The position numbers and the translations under genes were made by a program. From JAJPJE01 sp963848375 (GTDB lineage: Bacteria; Acidobacteriota; Terriglobia; Terriglobales; Acidobacteriaceae), in NCBI GenBank assembly GCA_963848375.1, contig CAWKDK010000016.1:248001-312000 (forward strand): 64,000 bases of DNA. The letters run 5' to 3'. The notes under the pieces were generated by a model. That model was not told the origin of the DNA and did not search any database. It saw only the letters and a program-made list of their open reading frames with translations. Positions 24,901 through 33,663 of the stretch are shown here, piece after piece; the first letter of the stretch is position 1, and the number at the start of each line of letters is the position of its first letter.

Positions 24901-26388
24901 CACACGATCGCGATGGAGGTAGGCTCCGTAGCGTCCGCGACGCGCAGCAATGCCCTCGGAGAGCATCTCCAGGACAGAGTTGTATTCCTCGCGCGAGAGG
25001 TCACGATACGGATATGCGCGCTTGATCAGCGCGAAGAGTTCCTCTTCATCCCATCCGGATACATCGATTTCAGCGTCTGCAGCGATTCCACCCGCGGGCA
25101 CGCGGTTTGCGACAGCAGCGCACTCGGCGACGATCTGCTGGGCGAGCACGTCCAGTGGGCACTTGGGGATAAGTATGCGGTCGAGGTCGCCATGCTTGAT
25201 GCCGCGCACCAGCGCACCCAGCTCTGCGAGTTGTTCGCGGGTAGTCGCGAAGAGGCGTCCCTTGGGAATGGCTCCGCGCCAGTGACCTGCGCGGCCGATA
25301 CGTTGCAGCCCCACTGCAATCGACCGCGGCGATTCGATCTGGCACACCAGGTCGACGAAGCCGATATCGATTCCGAGTTGCAGAGAGGCGGTCGCGACCA
25401 GGACTTTGATCTCGCCATTTTTCAATCGGCGTTCGGCTTCGAGACGAATTTTGCGCGCCAGACTTCCATGGTGCGCGGCGACGAATTCCTCGCCAATACG
25501 CTCGGCGAGGTTCAGTGAAACCCGTTCTACCTGCCGACGCGTATTGACGAAGACCAGCGTCGATCGATGCTCCCGCGAAAGCTCCGCGATGCGGTCGTAG
25601 ATCGTGTCCCACATCTCGTTGGTGGCGACTGGTCCCAATTCCATCGGCGGGACTTCGATGGCGAGATCGAGTTCGCGCTTGTGTCCCACGTCGACAATCA
25701 CCGGCGACGGACGCTGTGAGCCATTCAGGAATTCAGCGACTTGCTCAATCGGCTTCTGCGTCGCGGAAAGGCCAATTCTGACCGGGGGCTTTGCTGTTAC
25801 TGCTTCCAGTCGTTCGAGCGACAGCAGCAAGTGCGCGCCGCGTTTGTCACCGGCAACCGCGTGGATTTCGTCGACGATCACCGTTTCGACGTCGCGCAGA
25901 ATGCGCCGGCTTTTTTCGGCTGTCAGCAGGATGTAGAGCGATTCGGGTGTAGTAACCAGGATGTGCGGCGGCCGCTTGAGCATCTTCTGGCGCTCGTGCA
26001 TGAGCGTGTCGCCGGTGCGAACGGCAGTGCGGATCTCCGGCATCATCAGGCCGCGTTCGGACGCGAGTTGCAGAATCTCGCCGAGAGGTGCTTCGAGATT
26101 CTTCTGGATATCGTTGCCCAGGGCTTTGAGTGGGGAGATGTAGAGCACCTCGGTCCGATCTTCAAGTTGACCGGCGAGAGCTTTGCGAACCAGGCGATCG
26201 ATGCAGGCGAGGAATGCTGCGAGCGTTTTGCCCGACCCAGTGGGTGCCGCAATCAGAGTGGTGCGTCCAGCGAGAATCTCAGGCCAGCCCGCTTCCTGGG
26301 GCTCCGTCGGCGAGCCAAAACGGCGCACAAACCACTCGGCCACGACCGGGTGCGCCCACCCCAGGGCACTGTGAACGGCGGAAGGCAT
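21991..26388 (-). CDS. lhr: Large Lhr-type DNA helicase
   Basis: A 1465-aa superfamily 2 helicase of the Lhr long form, a 3'-5' DNA/RNA-DNA translocase linked to DNA repair in the literature. Motif I is APTGSGKTLAAF (around 48-59), motif II VDEIHAVAGDKRGAHL (Walker B, DEIH), then LSATQKP (motif III), VFVNTRRQVERVS, and motif VI QRIGRAGHWRGA. After the helicase core come the winged-helix and the long C-terminal region (around 900-1465) characteristic of Lhr. It is a single gene; no nuclease or phosphoesterase partner is next to it. Confidence 0.92.
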   Translation of the reverse strand: MPSAVHSALGWAHPVVAEWFVRRFGSPTEPQEAGWPEILAGRTTLIAAPTGSGKTLAAFLACIDRLVRKALAGQLEDRTEVLYISPLKALGNDIQKNLEAPLGEILQLASERGLMMPEIRTAVRTGDTLMHERQKMLKRPPHILVTTPESLYILLTAEKSRRILRDVETVIVDEIHAVAGDKRGAHLLLSLERLEAVTAKPPVRIGLSATQKPIEQVAEFLNGSQRPSPVIVDVGHKRELDLAIEVPPMELGPVATNEMWDTIYDRIAELSREHRSTLVFVNTRRQVERVSLNLAERIGEEFVAAHHGSLARKIRLEAERRLKNGEIKVLVATASLQLGIDIGFVDLVCQIESPRSIAVGLQRIGRAGHWRGAIPKGRLFATTREQLAELGALVRGIKHGDLDRILIPKCPLDVLAQQIVAECAAVANRVPAGGIAADAEIDVSGWDEEELFALIKRAYPYRDLSREEYNSVLEMLSEGIAARRGRYGAYLHRDRVNKRLRARRGARMTAITSGGAIPETALYTVVLMPEGTMIGTVDEDYAVESLAGDVMLLGNNSWRIARIESKTGRILVEDAHGQAPNIPFWRGEAPSRTAELSSLVADLRQQVSDMLPNVSPVGLSQTNPVVAETVAWLKSECGLDDAGAEQIIQHFLNGRAVLGAVPTQKTVIAERFFDEGGGMQLVIHAPFGGRINKAWGLALRKRFCRSFNFELQAAATDEGLNISLAEQHSFPLEDVFRFLQPETVKDVLQQAALTGSPIFATRWRWDANRALALLRFQGGKKVPPNIQRMRADDLLASVFPDVAACQENIEGDIQVPDHPLVKEVMKDVLHEAMDVDGLIQLLRGIEDGSIRCLAVDTPVPSEFSHEILNANPYAYLDDAPLEERRARAVSMRQVLPASVLEEVGKLDPSAIAQVREEAWPDVRDADELHDALFTLVALPEQFPFPGDLNEAGPRGVRDLWGRYFDQLALQRRAVIAEQGGTRFWVAAERLQVFRIIHPDAVVDSPSAPLDGIDISRSDAIYSAITGWMSHIGPVFAADLARTLALSESDVEQALLRLESTGAVLRGTFVGGRTTTGQRPATEFCERRLLARIHRLTLGILRREIEPVMPAQFMRWQLRWQHVAPGSQLRGERGLLEVIRQLQGFEIPANAWERQVLARRVEEYDSAELDKLCLMGAVGWGRLSPHPATIDSSSNTNGDGQRVRRVIPTSVAPITFFLRDEADWMQPHHTAHDGSERAGLSEGAKQVLEFLRQRGASFFPDIVRGTGKLKAEVETGLWELVAAGLVTADGFDNLRSLIDPKRRAGQGSGRAARPRHSAGRWSLLYPVFSDDRNRTIEATCWMLLRRYGVVFRELLVRENMLPKWRELVMAFRRLEDRGEIRGGRFVQGFIGEQFALPVAVESLRAIRKLEPSGEAVTLSAADPLNLIGIVVPGERIPAISGRTVTYSDGVPVTEPVRVIPIAAAGD

Positions 26389-26463
26389 TACAGCTATTTT
26401 AGACGGAAAAGCTGGAACGCGGAGGAGCTATTTTCGTGTTTTATTCGCCATATGCCAATTCTG

Positions 26464-28398
26464 TCAGTGGACCGTAAGTTGAAAACTCGCCGAAGTGCCC
26501 AAGCCCGAGGGCACGGATCCCATATCGTTCGCGTAAACGAGTGGAAAGGAGGGTCCAGCTGAGGTTGGGGTGCCGGAGATCAGCCCTGTGCTGCTAAGCG
26601 ATAAGCCGGCAGGTAAGCTGTACGCGCTCCATTGAATGGGTCCCACCCCACCGGTTGAGGCCAGTTGGGCTGAGTAGGGTGTTCCGACATTGCCGTCCGG
26701 CAAGGAAGTCGTCGTAATCACCAGCGGATTCGCAATTATGATCGTGAAAGAAGCGGTCTTTTGCTGGGGTGGACTGCTCTGATCCGTCACTTGGACGCTA
26801 AAAGTGGAACTGCCTGCCGCTGTCGGTATCCCGGTTATTGTCGCACCGGTGTTGTTCGGGCTGACGGTGAAAGCGAGTCCCGGCGGCAGAGAACCGGATG
26901 CCAGTGAATAAGTCAAACTTCCCGTTCCGCCTGAGGCGGAGACCATCGCAGTGTAAGACTGGTGCGCAATTCCGGTCGGCATGTTTTGGTAAAAGACGAG
27001 TGGGTCAATGACGCCGCTCACAGAAAGCCCATAAATCATGTCGGGACGAGCGTTACCGCCCCAATCGAAGACGTGCACCAGAAAAGTCTGTGAGCCCGAG
27101 GTGCCTGGCACTTTGTAGGTGAGTTGCGAGTCCTGGATGTGCGGGCTTGCGCTCACGTCATCGTTCAGGCATGGACTGGTGAAATCGGTTGTCGTCCCCC
27201 CGGGTTGATTGCATCCAGTCGTGAAGCGAGCACCATTCACATCAGTGATTTCAATCACAGTGTCCAGCGGATTGTTTGGATTGCCTTGTTTGGCAATGGT
27301 CGACACCATCACAGTACTTCCCGCGGCAGCGAGCAGCTTGTAGTAGTCAGTATCGGGTACGAGAACTCCTGAAGAATCTACCAGCGGGCTGATCGATGCA
27401 GTCGCGAAAGCGTTCCCAATTCGTGTTGCGTTTGCGGGAGTGTCGTTTCGGCCCACAGCCTGGACGACGGACCAAGTCAGATACGAGTATACGGTCGTGG
27501 ATGCCGCATCCGTCGCTGTCAAACTGAAGCTGTAAGTACCTGTGGTTGTCGGGGTGCCGGACACGAGGCCGGCGGAGGGGTCGGTTATCGAGACACCGGG
27601 AGGCAAAATGCCAGACACAACACGGAAGGTATAGGGGGGTGTTCCGCCAATTGCAACAAATGAGCCACTAAATAGTCTGTTAGCGAGCAACTTGGGATTG
27701 CTCAGCGCATTGGTTATCTGAAGAGGCGGAGGAGTGACCGTCACACTTACGGCCTCATTTAGAGTCTCAGGTGGAGAATAGGAATCCTGCACTTGCAGGG
27801 AGAAAGAAAAAGTACCTGCCGCCGTCGGCGCGCCCGTCAAGTTCCCGGAGTTGTGGTCGAGATGCGTCCCGGGAGGCAAACTCCCTTGAATCAAGGAAAA
27901 CGTGTAAGGGAAAACGCCGTTATAGGCGGAGCCAAAACCCTGGGACACGCTCTGATACTCGAAGTAAGTCGGGCTCGAATAACTCTGCCACGCGAGCGGT
28001 TGGTCGATCAGTAAGGGCAGATTCTGGGTTGCGCTTTTCGGAGTAGATGACGCGTCCGTCACCTTGAAAACGATATTGAAATTGCCACTGACGCTTGGTG
28101 AACCCGAAATCACACCCGTCGTTGTATTCAGGGATAATCCAGCCGGTAATTGATCCACGGAACTGGTATCGATGGCCCAGGTGACTGGTCCGACCCCATT
28201 GGCTTCTGTCAGCGTGACGGAATATGGAAGCCACTGAACCGCCGCAGGCAGCGTTGTATTCATGATGGCAAGAACCGGAGCCGGTGTCGGGGTTATCGGC
28301 GTTGGTGTGGAACTTGACCCGCCGCCTCCTCCGCACGCAAACAGGAACAACGAAAGGCCTACGGCCATTGATGCGGAGATCAATCGACGCCCCGTCAT
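26464..28398 (-). CDS. Putative lipoprotein with He_PIG Ig-like repeats
   Basis: The 644-aa product begins with a lipoprotein-type signal (LSLFLFAC followed by a Gly/Ser run), then five He_PIG-type Ig repeats, recognised by LPAGLSLNTTTGVISGSPSVSG-like units near residues 87, 172, 270, 500 and 600. A PPC-like beta domain sits between (NDTPANATRIGNAF...DTDYYKL). It should be anchored to the cell surface. Its start overlaps the stop of the upstream matrixin-like gene by four bases (ATGA), so the two are translationally coupled. Confidence 0.82.
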   Translation of the reverse strand: MTGRRLISASMAVGLSLFLFACGGGGGSSSTPTPITPTPAPVLAIMNTTLPAAVQWLPYSVTLTEANGVGPVTWAIDTSSVDQLPAGLSLNTTTGVISGSPSVSGNFNIVFKVTDASSTPKSATQNLPLLIDQPLAWQSYSSPTYFEYQSVSQGFGSAYNGVFPYTFSLIQGSLPPGTHLDHNSGNLTGAPTAAGTFSFSLQVQDSYSPPETLNEAVSVTVTPPPLQITNALSNPKLLANRLFSGSFVAIGGTPPYTFRVVSGILPPGVSITDPSAGLVSGTPTTTGTYSFSLTATDAASTTVYSYLTWSVVQAVGRNDTPANATRIGNAFATASISPLVDSSGVLVPDTDYYKLLAAAGSTVMVSTIAKQGNPNNPLDTVIEITDVNGARFTTGCNQPGGTTTDFTSPCLNDDVSASPHIQDSQLTYKVPGTSGSQTFLVHVFDWGGNARPDMIYGLSVSGVIDPLVFYQNMPTGIAHQSYTAMVSASGGTGSLTYSLASGSLPPGLAFTVSPNNTGATITGIPTAAGSSTFSVQVTDQSSPPQQKTASFTIIIANPLVITTTSLPDGNVGTPYSAQLASTGGVGPIQWSAYSLPAGLSLSSTGLISGTPTSAGPSFPLVYANDMGSVPSGLGTSASFQLTVH

Positions 28399-29758
28399 GC
28401 GTTCACCGCCGCTTCCAAAGTCATAACAGGCAGAGTGTCAAACAGCGCTCCGTTGTCTTCATAGTTGTCGAGCGTCGGTTGCGTTCCGTTCAGGATGATG
28501 TTGATGTTTGGAACGGTCTGTCCTGGCGTTGACGGTAATGGGATCAGACTTTGGAGAGGAATATCGTAAGCCGACTCATTCTGTTTCCAAAATTCGTCCG
28601 GTCCGGGATTGAGTACTGGTGGATTGAGCGGCCCCACACTGGATCCATTGACGAAAGAGCTATTGATCGACTCGACTTGTACGGTGTACGTGCCCGGGAA
28701 AACGGGGATTTCGTAGTAGCCGATCAGGCGCGGCCTGACGTGACCCGTATTGGCCACTCCGCCATTGTTGTCGCCAGTGACAGTTTGGCCGGGTTGCTCG
28801 TGAAGTACAGCCCCGATACCGCGGAAAACGTTACGCGTCGCGATTCGTCGCCGGTTGTGGTGGGATCATCCACTTGCACGCGCAACCACGTTCACACCTT
28901 GTGCAGCACTTGCTGCGTCAGAAAAGTAGATCGTGCCGGTAATCAACCCGTAGGTGCTCGCATAGGTCGGCCCGGGATAGAAATGGGAGATCCACGCAGC
29001 ATCGTCGGTGGGAATCACCGGGAGTCCGCTCTCGCTGCGTCCTGGACAGACGAGAATCGGAAACATGAGGGGCAATCCCGCCATAGTGTCGAGATCGCAA
29101 CTGAAGTTTTGCAGTACGTCGACATTGATCTGCGAGTGATCCAGTCCGGCGAAGTGACCCATCTCGTGGGTAATCGCATCGGAGAATTGGGAAGCGGACA
29201 ACACTCCTAGCGAAGCGCCGTTCAGCCATGCACCATTCAGCGTGATCATCGCTCCGGTGATGTGCCCCGTGGTGGCGTTGGTCGCGCAGATGCTGGTGAA
29301 GCCAATCACATCGGAATCGACTCCGAGCGCGGTCATCAGACTGCCATCGGCATCGAAGACAATCGGGGTTTTGCTGCGCTGATTGGCAACTGCCCGAAAT
29401 GGCATTGAACTGCGAACGCAGACGTCACATCGGCTCCCTTGACGTATCCGCCCGCGGCCAGAATGGTTCCGGCATAGGAGTACGACAAAGCCGCCGTCGG
29501 CACGCTCTGCCAGCTTTGGAACATCTGCGCCACGCGCTGCAATCCGGTGGCGTTATCGACCACGACTTTTCCCGCGTTTGAACTCATCGGGCCGGGATCA
29601 ACCGTGTACTTGACCGGCATTGCGGCGGGGTCCCAGGTGTACGGTTTGCCATCGATGGAACCGCCCTGGCCTACAAACAAGGGGCCTCCGGCAAATGCGG
29701 ATGCGGAGAGAATGAGAGTGGCGAGTAAAGTCTGACAAAGCCGGCGCGGGGTCATCAT
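28395..29758 (-). pseudogene. Matrixin-like zinc metalloprotease, multiply frameshifted
   Basis: Three collinear ORFs on the minus strand add up to one secreted protease of about 450 aa. The first (from 29758) gives a signal peptide and a KYTVDPGPMSSN lead. The second (29405-28866) holds the metzincin zinc site HEMGHFAGLDH. The third (from about 28792) has GYYEIPVFPGTYTVQVESI. Breaks lie at about 29360-29400 (a net shift of two), at 28878 (one extra base: without it the frame reads ARQVDDP) and near 28791 (one missing base in a C-run: adding it gives NPGQTVTG). Four indels in one gene may mean a pseudogene or a low-quality stretch. It overlaps both neighbours by ATGA junctions. Confidence 0.75.
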
Positions 29759-30357
29759 TGCATCCTCGCCAGTTCACGTATGGTCTGTTTCATGTCGTCG
29801 AGAGGAATCGGTCCTGGATTTGTTTGCTGAACCACGGCGGCCGCTTTCACGGAGAGCTTCATGTGCTGAGCGCGGGCGCGTTGCTCGGTTCCCGAGAAGA
29901 GTCCCGCATTGTCCCGGCCATTCGCTGCATAAGCCTTGCCGGTTCGATCGCGAGTGATGCGAAAGCGGCCCTGCTCGAGACCAACAGGACTCGTCAACCC
30001 ATACTCCGAGACGGGATTCAGGAATAACAGCAGCTCTTGTCCTTTGAGATATCGCGCCGCATCCTGCTTGTCGCGCAGGTCCCATATGAATTGCCGAAAA
30101 GTGAGGGTGGTAGCGGCCTTGCCCTTCAGCGTGTCCTGTACCTGCATCGTAATGACGATGGTGGAGAGGTTCGTCAGCTGCGGATGCGGTTCCACGCGAG
30201 CGCTTATGACTGATCCGTGGACGATGCGATCTGCGCGACGGCTCATCTGGTCGAGGCTGACGGGAGCAGTAATGGCACCGCGCTGCGAAAATGCAGGAAC
30301 GGCGAGACACAAAATGAGCGGGAAAATTGCTGAACCGAACCATCTACTCTGGATCAT
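29755..30357 (-). CDS. Secreted hypothetical protein, first gene of the matrixin set
   Basis: The 200-aa protein has a signal peptide (RWFGSAIFPLILCLAVPAFS) and a mature part with a beta-rich region (RIVHGSVISARVEPHPQL, IVITMQVQDTLKGKAATTLTFRQF) that resembles proteins found next to acidobacterial matrixins. I do not recognise a named family. Its stop overlaps the start of the matrixin-like gene (ATGA). Order is this protein, protease, Ig-repeat lipoprotein, all exported, which suggests a shared surface function. Confidence 0.68.
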   Translation of the reverse strand: MIQSRWFGSAIFPLILCLAVPAFSQRGAITAPVSLDQMSRRADRIVHGSVISARVEPHPQLTNLSTIVITMQVQDTLKGKAATTLTFRQFIWDLRDKQDAARYLKGQELLLFLNPVSEYGLTSPVGLEQGRFRITRDRTGKAYAANGRDNAGLFSGTEQRARAQHMKLSVKAAAVVQQTNPGPIPLDDMKQTIRELARMQ

Positions 30358-30457
30358 GACCGGAGATCATACGACGGCCAAAAAGCATCTACAAGGAAAT
30401 CGGATAACGATCTCGAATTCCGGAATTAGGACTGCGCACATAGGTAAGTTCCCCGGT

Positions 30458-30471
30458 AAATACCGGTATTT
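30458..30471. promoter_or_regulatory. Perfect 14-bp palindrome in a divergent promoter region
   Basis: AAATACCGGTATTT is a perfect palindrome, and CCGGTAAATACCGG overlaps it as a second dyad. It lies between the divergent starts of the secreted protein gene at 30357 and the amine oxidase at 30554, a suitable place for an operator. No regulator gene is adjacent. Confidence 0.45.
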
Positions 30472-30553
30472 CAGCGGATTGCGACCTATTTCAGTCAATT
30501 GTTTTCTGTGGAAATTGAGGCTTCCGAAAAGCCAACAATATCTGGAAACCGAA

Positions 30554-31930
30554 ATGCCTGATCTGGAAAAGCACGATGTCGCGATCATTGGAGCCGGCGC
30601 CGCTGGACTCGCCGCTGCCAAAACGCTTTCTTCGGCCGGACTTGACATTTGTGTGCTGGAAGCACGCGACCGCATCGGCGGACGCATCCACACCCATCAC
30701 GATCCTGCCACCGACATTCCTATCGAGCTTGGGGCCGAGTTTGTTCACGGCCGTCCGCCCGAGACATTGAACCTGGTGCGCCAGTCCGGACTTTCTGTTG
30801 AGCCTGTGCAGGGGGAGCGCTGGTGCTTCGATGACGGGCGACTCCATGCGTGCGAATACCTCGACGACGAATTCGATCAGGTGCTCGGCAGACTGCCCCA
30901 AGCGGGGTCCGGCGCTGATCAATCGTTTGCCGATTTCCTGAAGTCACTTCCTGGAATCAGCGCAGAAACGCGCAAACACGTGTGCGCTTACATCGAGGGA
31001 TTCGAGGCCGCCTATCCCGACCGCATCAGCGCGCAGGCTCTCGCACGCGAAAATCAAGCTTCTGAAGAGATCGAAGGATATAGGTCATTTCGCATTCTGA
31101 ATGGATACCGCGCCCTTTTGAGTCCACTTGCACCCGTGGAGAGCGCCGACTTTCCGATACGTTTGAATACCGTCGTCCGTCAGGTCAAGTGGAGCCGCGA
31201 CAGCGTAGACATCACGGCGCAAGATGCTTCCGGCGAACATCACGTATACGCGCGAAAAGCGATCGTGACTTTGCCCTTGGCAGTGCTGCAGGCCAAGCCA
31301 GGCGAGACGGGCGCAGTGGCCTTTGTTCCTGAACTCAAGTCCAAACAAAATGCTTTGGATCTTCTGGAAATGGGGCCGGTGATCCGCGTCGTATTGCGTT
31401 TTCGCGAGCGTCTCTGGGAACGAATCGAAGCCAACTCGAAGAGCGGGAAAAGGTCGCTTTCCGAGATGAGTTTTCTCCATTCCGACGATCCCGTCTTCCC
31501 CACCTGGTGGACCACGATGCCGAGGAAGACGCCGATCCTCACGGCGTGGTCAGCTGGGCCGCACTGCTCGACGCTCGCATTTCAGGATCACGCCGCCATC
31601 GTCTCGCGCGCGCTGGACACGCTGTCGCGATTGATGAGCATAGATCGCGCGGAGCTGGACCGGCTTCTCGAGGCTCACTACCTGCACGACTGGCAAGCTG
31701 ATCCGTTTTCCCGCGGTGCTTACAGTTGGGCCAAAGTTGGTGGAGTGGATGCCGCTGCGGAACTGGCGCGTCCGCTGGACTTCACATTGTTCTTCGCCGG
31801 TGAGGCAACGGACAGTAACGGCCACAATGGAACCGTGCATGGTGCGCTGGAGAGCGGTTATCGGGCGGCGCAAGAAGTGTTGCTGGTACTGGGAAAGGTC
31901 GGAAGACGATCTGAGCCCGCGGCCGATTAG
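30554..31930 (+). CDS. Flavin-containing amine oxidase family protein
   Basis: About 458 aa from the ATG at 30554; the open frame extends further upstream but that part overlaps the divergent gene and is not protein-like. The N-terminal Rossmann motif is DVAIIGAGAAGLAAAKTLSS, followed by VLEARDRIGGRIHTH and LGAEFVHG, all typical of the monoamine/polyamine oxidase family. The C-terminal FAD motif is LFFAGEATDSNGHNGTVHGALESGYRAA. It oxidises an amine with FAD and oxygen; the substrate is unknown. It has no signal peptide. Confidence 0.88.
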   Translation: MPDLEKHDVAIIGAGAAGLAAAKTLSSAGLDICVLEARDRIGGRIHTHHDPATDIPIELGAEFVHGRPPETLNLVRQSGLSVEPVQGERWCFDDGRLHACEYLDDEFDQVLGRLPQAGSGADQSFADFLKSLPGISAETRKHVCAYIEGFEAAYPDRISAQALARENQASEEIEGYRSFRILNGYRALLSPLAPVESADFPIRLNTVVRQVKWSRDSVDITAQDASGEHHVYARKAIVTLPLAVLQAKPGETGAVAFVPELKSKQNALDLLEMGPVIRVVLRFRERLWERIEANSKSGKRSLSEMSFLHSDDPVFPTWWTTMPRKTPILTAWSAGPHCSTLAFQDHAAIVSRALDTLSRLMSIDRAELDRLLEAHYLHDWQADPFSRGAYSWAKVGGVDAAAELARPLDFTLFFAGEATDSNGHNGTVHGALESGYRAAQEVLLVLGKVGRRSEPAAD

Positions 31931-31933
31931 CGA

Positions 31934-32953
31934 TCAGTTGGGTTTCTTCTGCAACGTTGGAGGCTCGTCGCCTCCCGTCTGGACATTCGTCTGGATCGGT
32001 TTCCATGCAGTTTGATTTGCAGGCGCAGCCGGATTTACTCCGAAGTCCCAGATGTACAGATTCATATCCTTGCTGTTCAGCATTTCCACCACAGCATATT
32101 CTCCGGGCGCCAGATCCTGATTCGGCGTGAGTTTGAACCAGCTTCCCGAGATCGATTCCATGGAAGACGGCACGAACGATTCGTCCTGGCTCACCTTCCC
32201 GTACACTGCGATCTTCAAATTTCCAACCACGCGCGTGCTCTTTTTCGGCTGCAGTCGGACGATCTGGAAACGCTGGGCTGCGGGTTCACTCTTCTTGTCC
32301 GCGTCATTCTTGTCGGCGGGAGCGCTTCCGGCGCTCTTGTCTGTCGAAGAAGAAGGAGCCTTCGCCTCGTCAGCGGCGCTGACATAGATTGCCGGTCGCC
32401 CGCCGTGCGCCTGCACGGCCGCATGCAGGCCTGGCAACTCAATCGTCTGCTTAGCGCTGGCCAGCGGATTCACTGTCGCGCGCAAAATGTTTGTCCCGGT
32501 GTTTCGGTTGATGTCGCTGCCGTTCTGCGCGAGTTCCACCAGTTGCGGAAGCTGCGCAAACGTCTCGAAAAGAAATACGCCGCCGGTGTCCGGCAGGCGC
32601 AGGCCAGGCGCTACCTCCGGAGATCTTGCGTCCATTTCTTTACGCTCGGCCTCTACTTCTTTGTCCACGTCCGCCGCACTGTGCGAGACGCCTTTTTTCA
32701 AATCTTCGGCGTACTTGTTGGTTGCGTCCCAATCGACCAGCGAGCCGGGAACTTCCTCCCACTCGAAGCGCTCGGCGCTCAAATAACGCACGCGGTCGCC
32801 CTTGACCTCCCACTTCACCACGGACTGATAGGAGCCATCTTTCAGAACCAGGCGCTTTGTCGGATCGTTTTGCGCGACAGAAGGAAGTGCGAAGGCTAGC
32901 AATAGCGCGAACAGCGCGAGGGACTGAAGAACGCGAAGAGGGACCAAAGACAT
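31934..32953 (-). CDS. Secreted hypothetical protein
   Basis: The 339-aa protein begins with a signal peptide (VLQSLALFALLLAFALPSVAQ). The early mature part RLVLKDGSYQSVVKWEVKGDRVRYLSAERFEWEEVP resembles small beta modules found in many acidobacterial exported proteins. A Lys/Ala/Ser/Asp-rich linker near residue 205-235 splits it from a second beta-rich part ending GEYAVVEMLNSKDMNLYIWDFGVNP. Function is unknown. It is convergent with the amine oxidase gene, with stop codons only three bases apart. Confidence 0.72.
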   Translation of the reverse strand: MSLVPLRVLQSLALFALLLAFALPSVAQNDPTKRLVLKDGSYQSVVKWEVKGDRVRYLSAERFEWEEVPGSLVDWDATNKYAEDLKKGVSHSAADVDKEVEAERKEMDARSPEVAPGLRLPDTGGVFLFETFAQLPQLVELAQNGSDINRNTGTNILRATVNPLASAKQTIELPGLHAAVQAHGGRPAIYVSAADEAKAPSSSTDKSAGSAPADKNDADKKSEPAAQRFQIVRLQPKKSTRVVGNLKIAVYGKVSQDESFVPSSMESISGSWFKLTPNQDLAPGEYAVVEMLNSKDMNLYIWDFGVNPAAPANQTAWKPIQTNVQTGGDEPPTLQKKPN

Positions 32954-33106
32954 GGGCTTGACCGCAAATATTATGCGCTATTTCCAGAAATTCGGGAAAA
33001 TGACCTCGCGGGAAATTGGGCGTCCAACAGAGAGTAATCAGCCGGAAAGCATTCCGAATAACAGGCGACGTGTGAGAGGATGCTGCTCCACTACTTAGGG
33101 GTGAAT

Positions 33107-33607
33107 ATGGGTACAGCAGCTGTAACTCGGATTCAATCGCATACCAACGCAACGAAGGCAATCGTTGCCGCCGGCCTTGCTTGCGGAATCATGGACTACA
33201 CAGCAGCTTGTGTTACCTGGTGGCTGCGTGCGCGTGTGACGCCGGCTCGGATCGGACAATCTATTGCCAGTGGACTTCTGGGTCCCCGGTCGTTCCATGG
33301 CGGGTATGGAACAGCGCTCCTCGGATTCTCAATCCATTTCCTTATCGCGTTTACTGCCGCGACCGTCTTCTATCTGGCGAGTCGGAAGTTGAGGTTTATG
33401 ACCGAGCACTTCCTCGTTGCTGGTGTTCTCTACGGAGTCGCGGTTTACACCTTTATGTATTGGGTGGTGATGCCGCTCTCTGCGGTACGACGCGGACCCT
33501 TCTCGCTGGAACTGACGATCCTCGCCATCGTCACGCATATCTTCTGCGTTGGGCTGCCCATCGCGATCGCGGTGCGAAAGTTCGGAGGTGAGCCTTCCCA
33601 TGCCTGA
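33107..33607 (+). CDS. Polytopic membrane protein of unknown function
   Basis: About 166 aa from the ATG at 33107 (an ATG at 33080 also exists but has no properly spaced ribosome site). Four hydrophobic segments are visible: AIVAAGLACGIMDYTAACVTWW, GFSIHFLIAFTAATVFYLA, LVAGVLYGVAVYTFMYWVVM and LAIVTHIFCVGLPIAIAV. The pattern recalls YagU/DUF1440-type proteins, but the match is not strong. A hairpin follows 15 bases after the stop. Confidence 0.6.
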   Translation: MGTAAVTRIQSHTNATKAIVAAGLACGIMDYTAACVTWWLRARVTPARIGQSIASGLLGPRSFHGGYGTALLGFSIHFLIAFTAATVFYLASRKLRFMTEHFLVAGVLYGVAVYTFMYWVVMPLSAVRRGPFSLELTILAIVTHIFCVGLPIAIAVRKFGGEPSHA

Positions 33608-33614
33608 CGTACAG

Positions 33615-33648
33615 AAATAAAAAAGGCGCGACCAATTAGCCGCGCCTT
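33615..33648 (-). terminator. Terminator of the M13 peptidase gene (bidirectional hairpin)
   Basis: AAGGCGCG (33623-33630) pairs with CGCGCCTT (33641-33648). Read on the minus strand the hairpin is followed by a T-run (CTTTTTTATTTC), so it ends the M13 gene, and it can also stop transcription arriving from the membrane protein gene. Confidence 0.85.
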
Positions 33649-33663
33649 CCTGTCACCGCCTAT

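Noticed and set aside
29936..30553. N-terminal extension of the amine oxidase ORF.
   Set aside because: It overlaps the divergent secreted-protein gene and lacks family homology; the FAD motif follows directly after the ATG at 30554.
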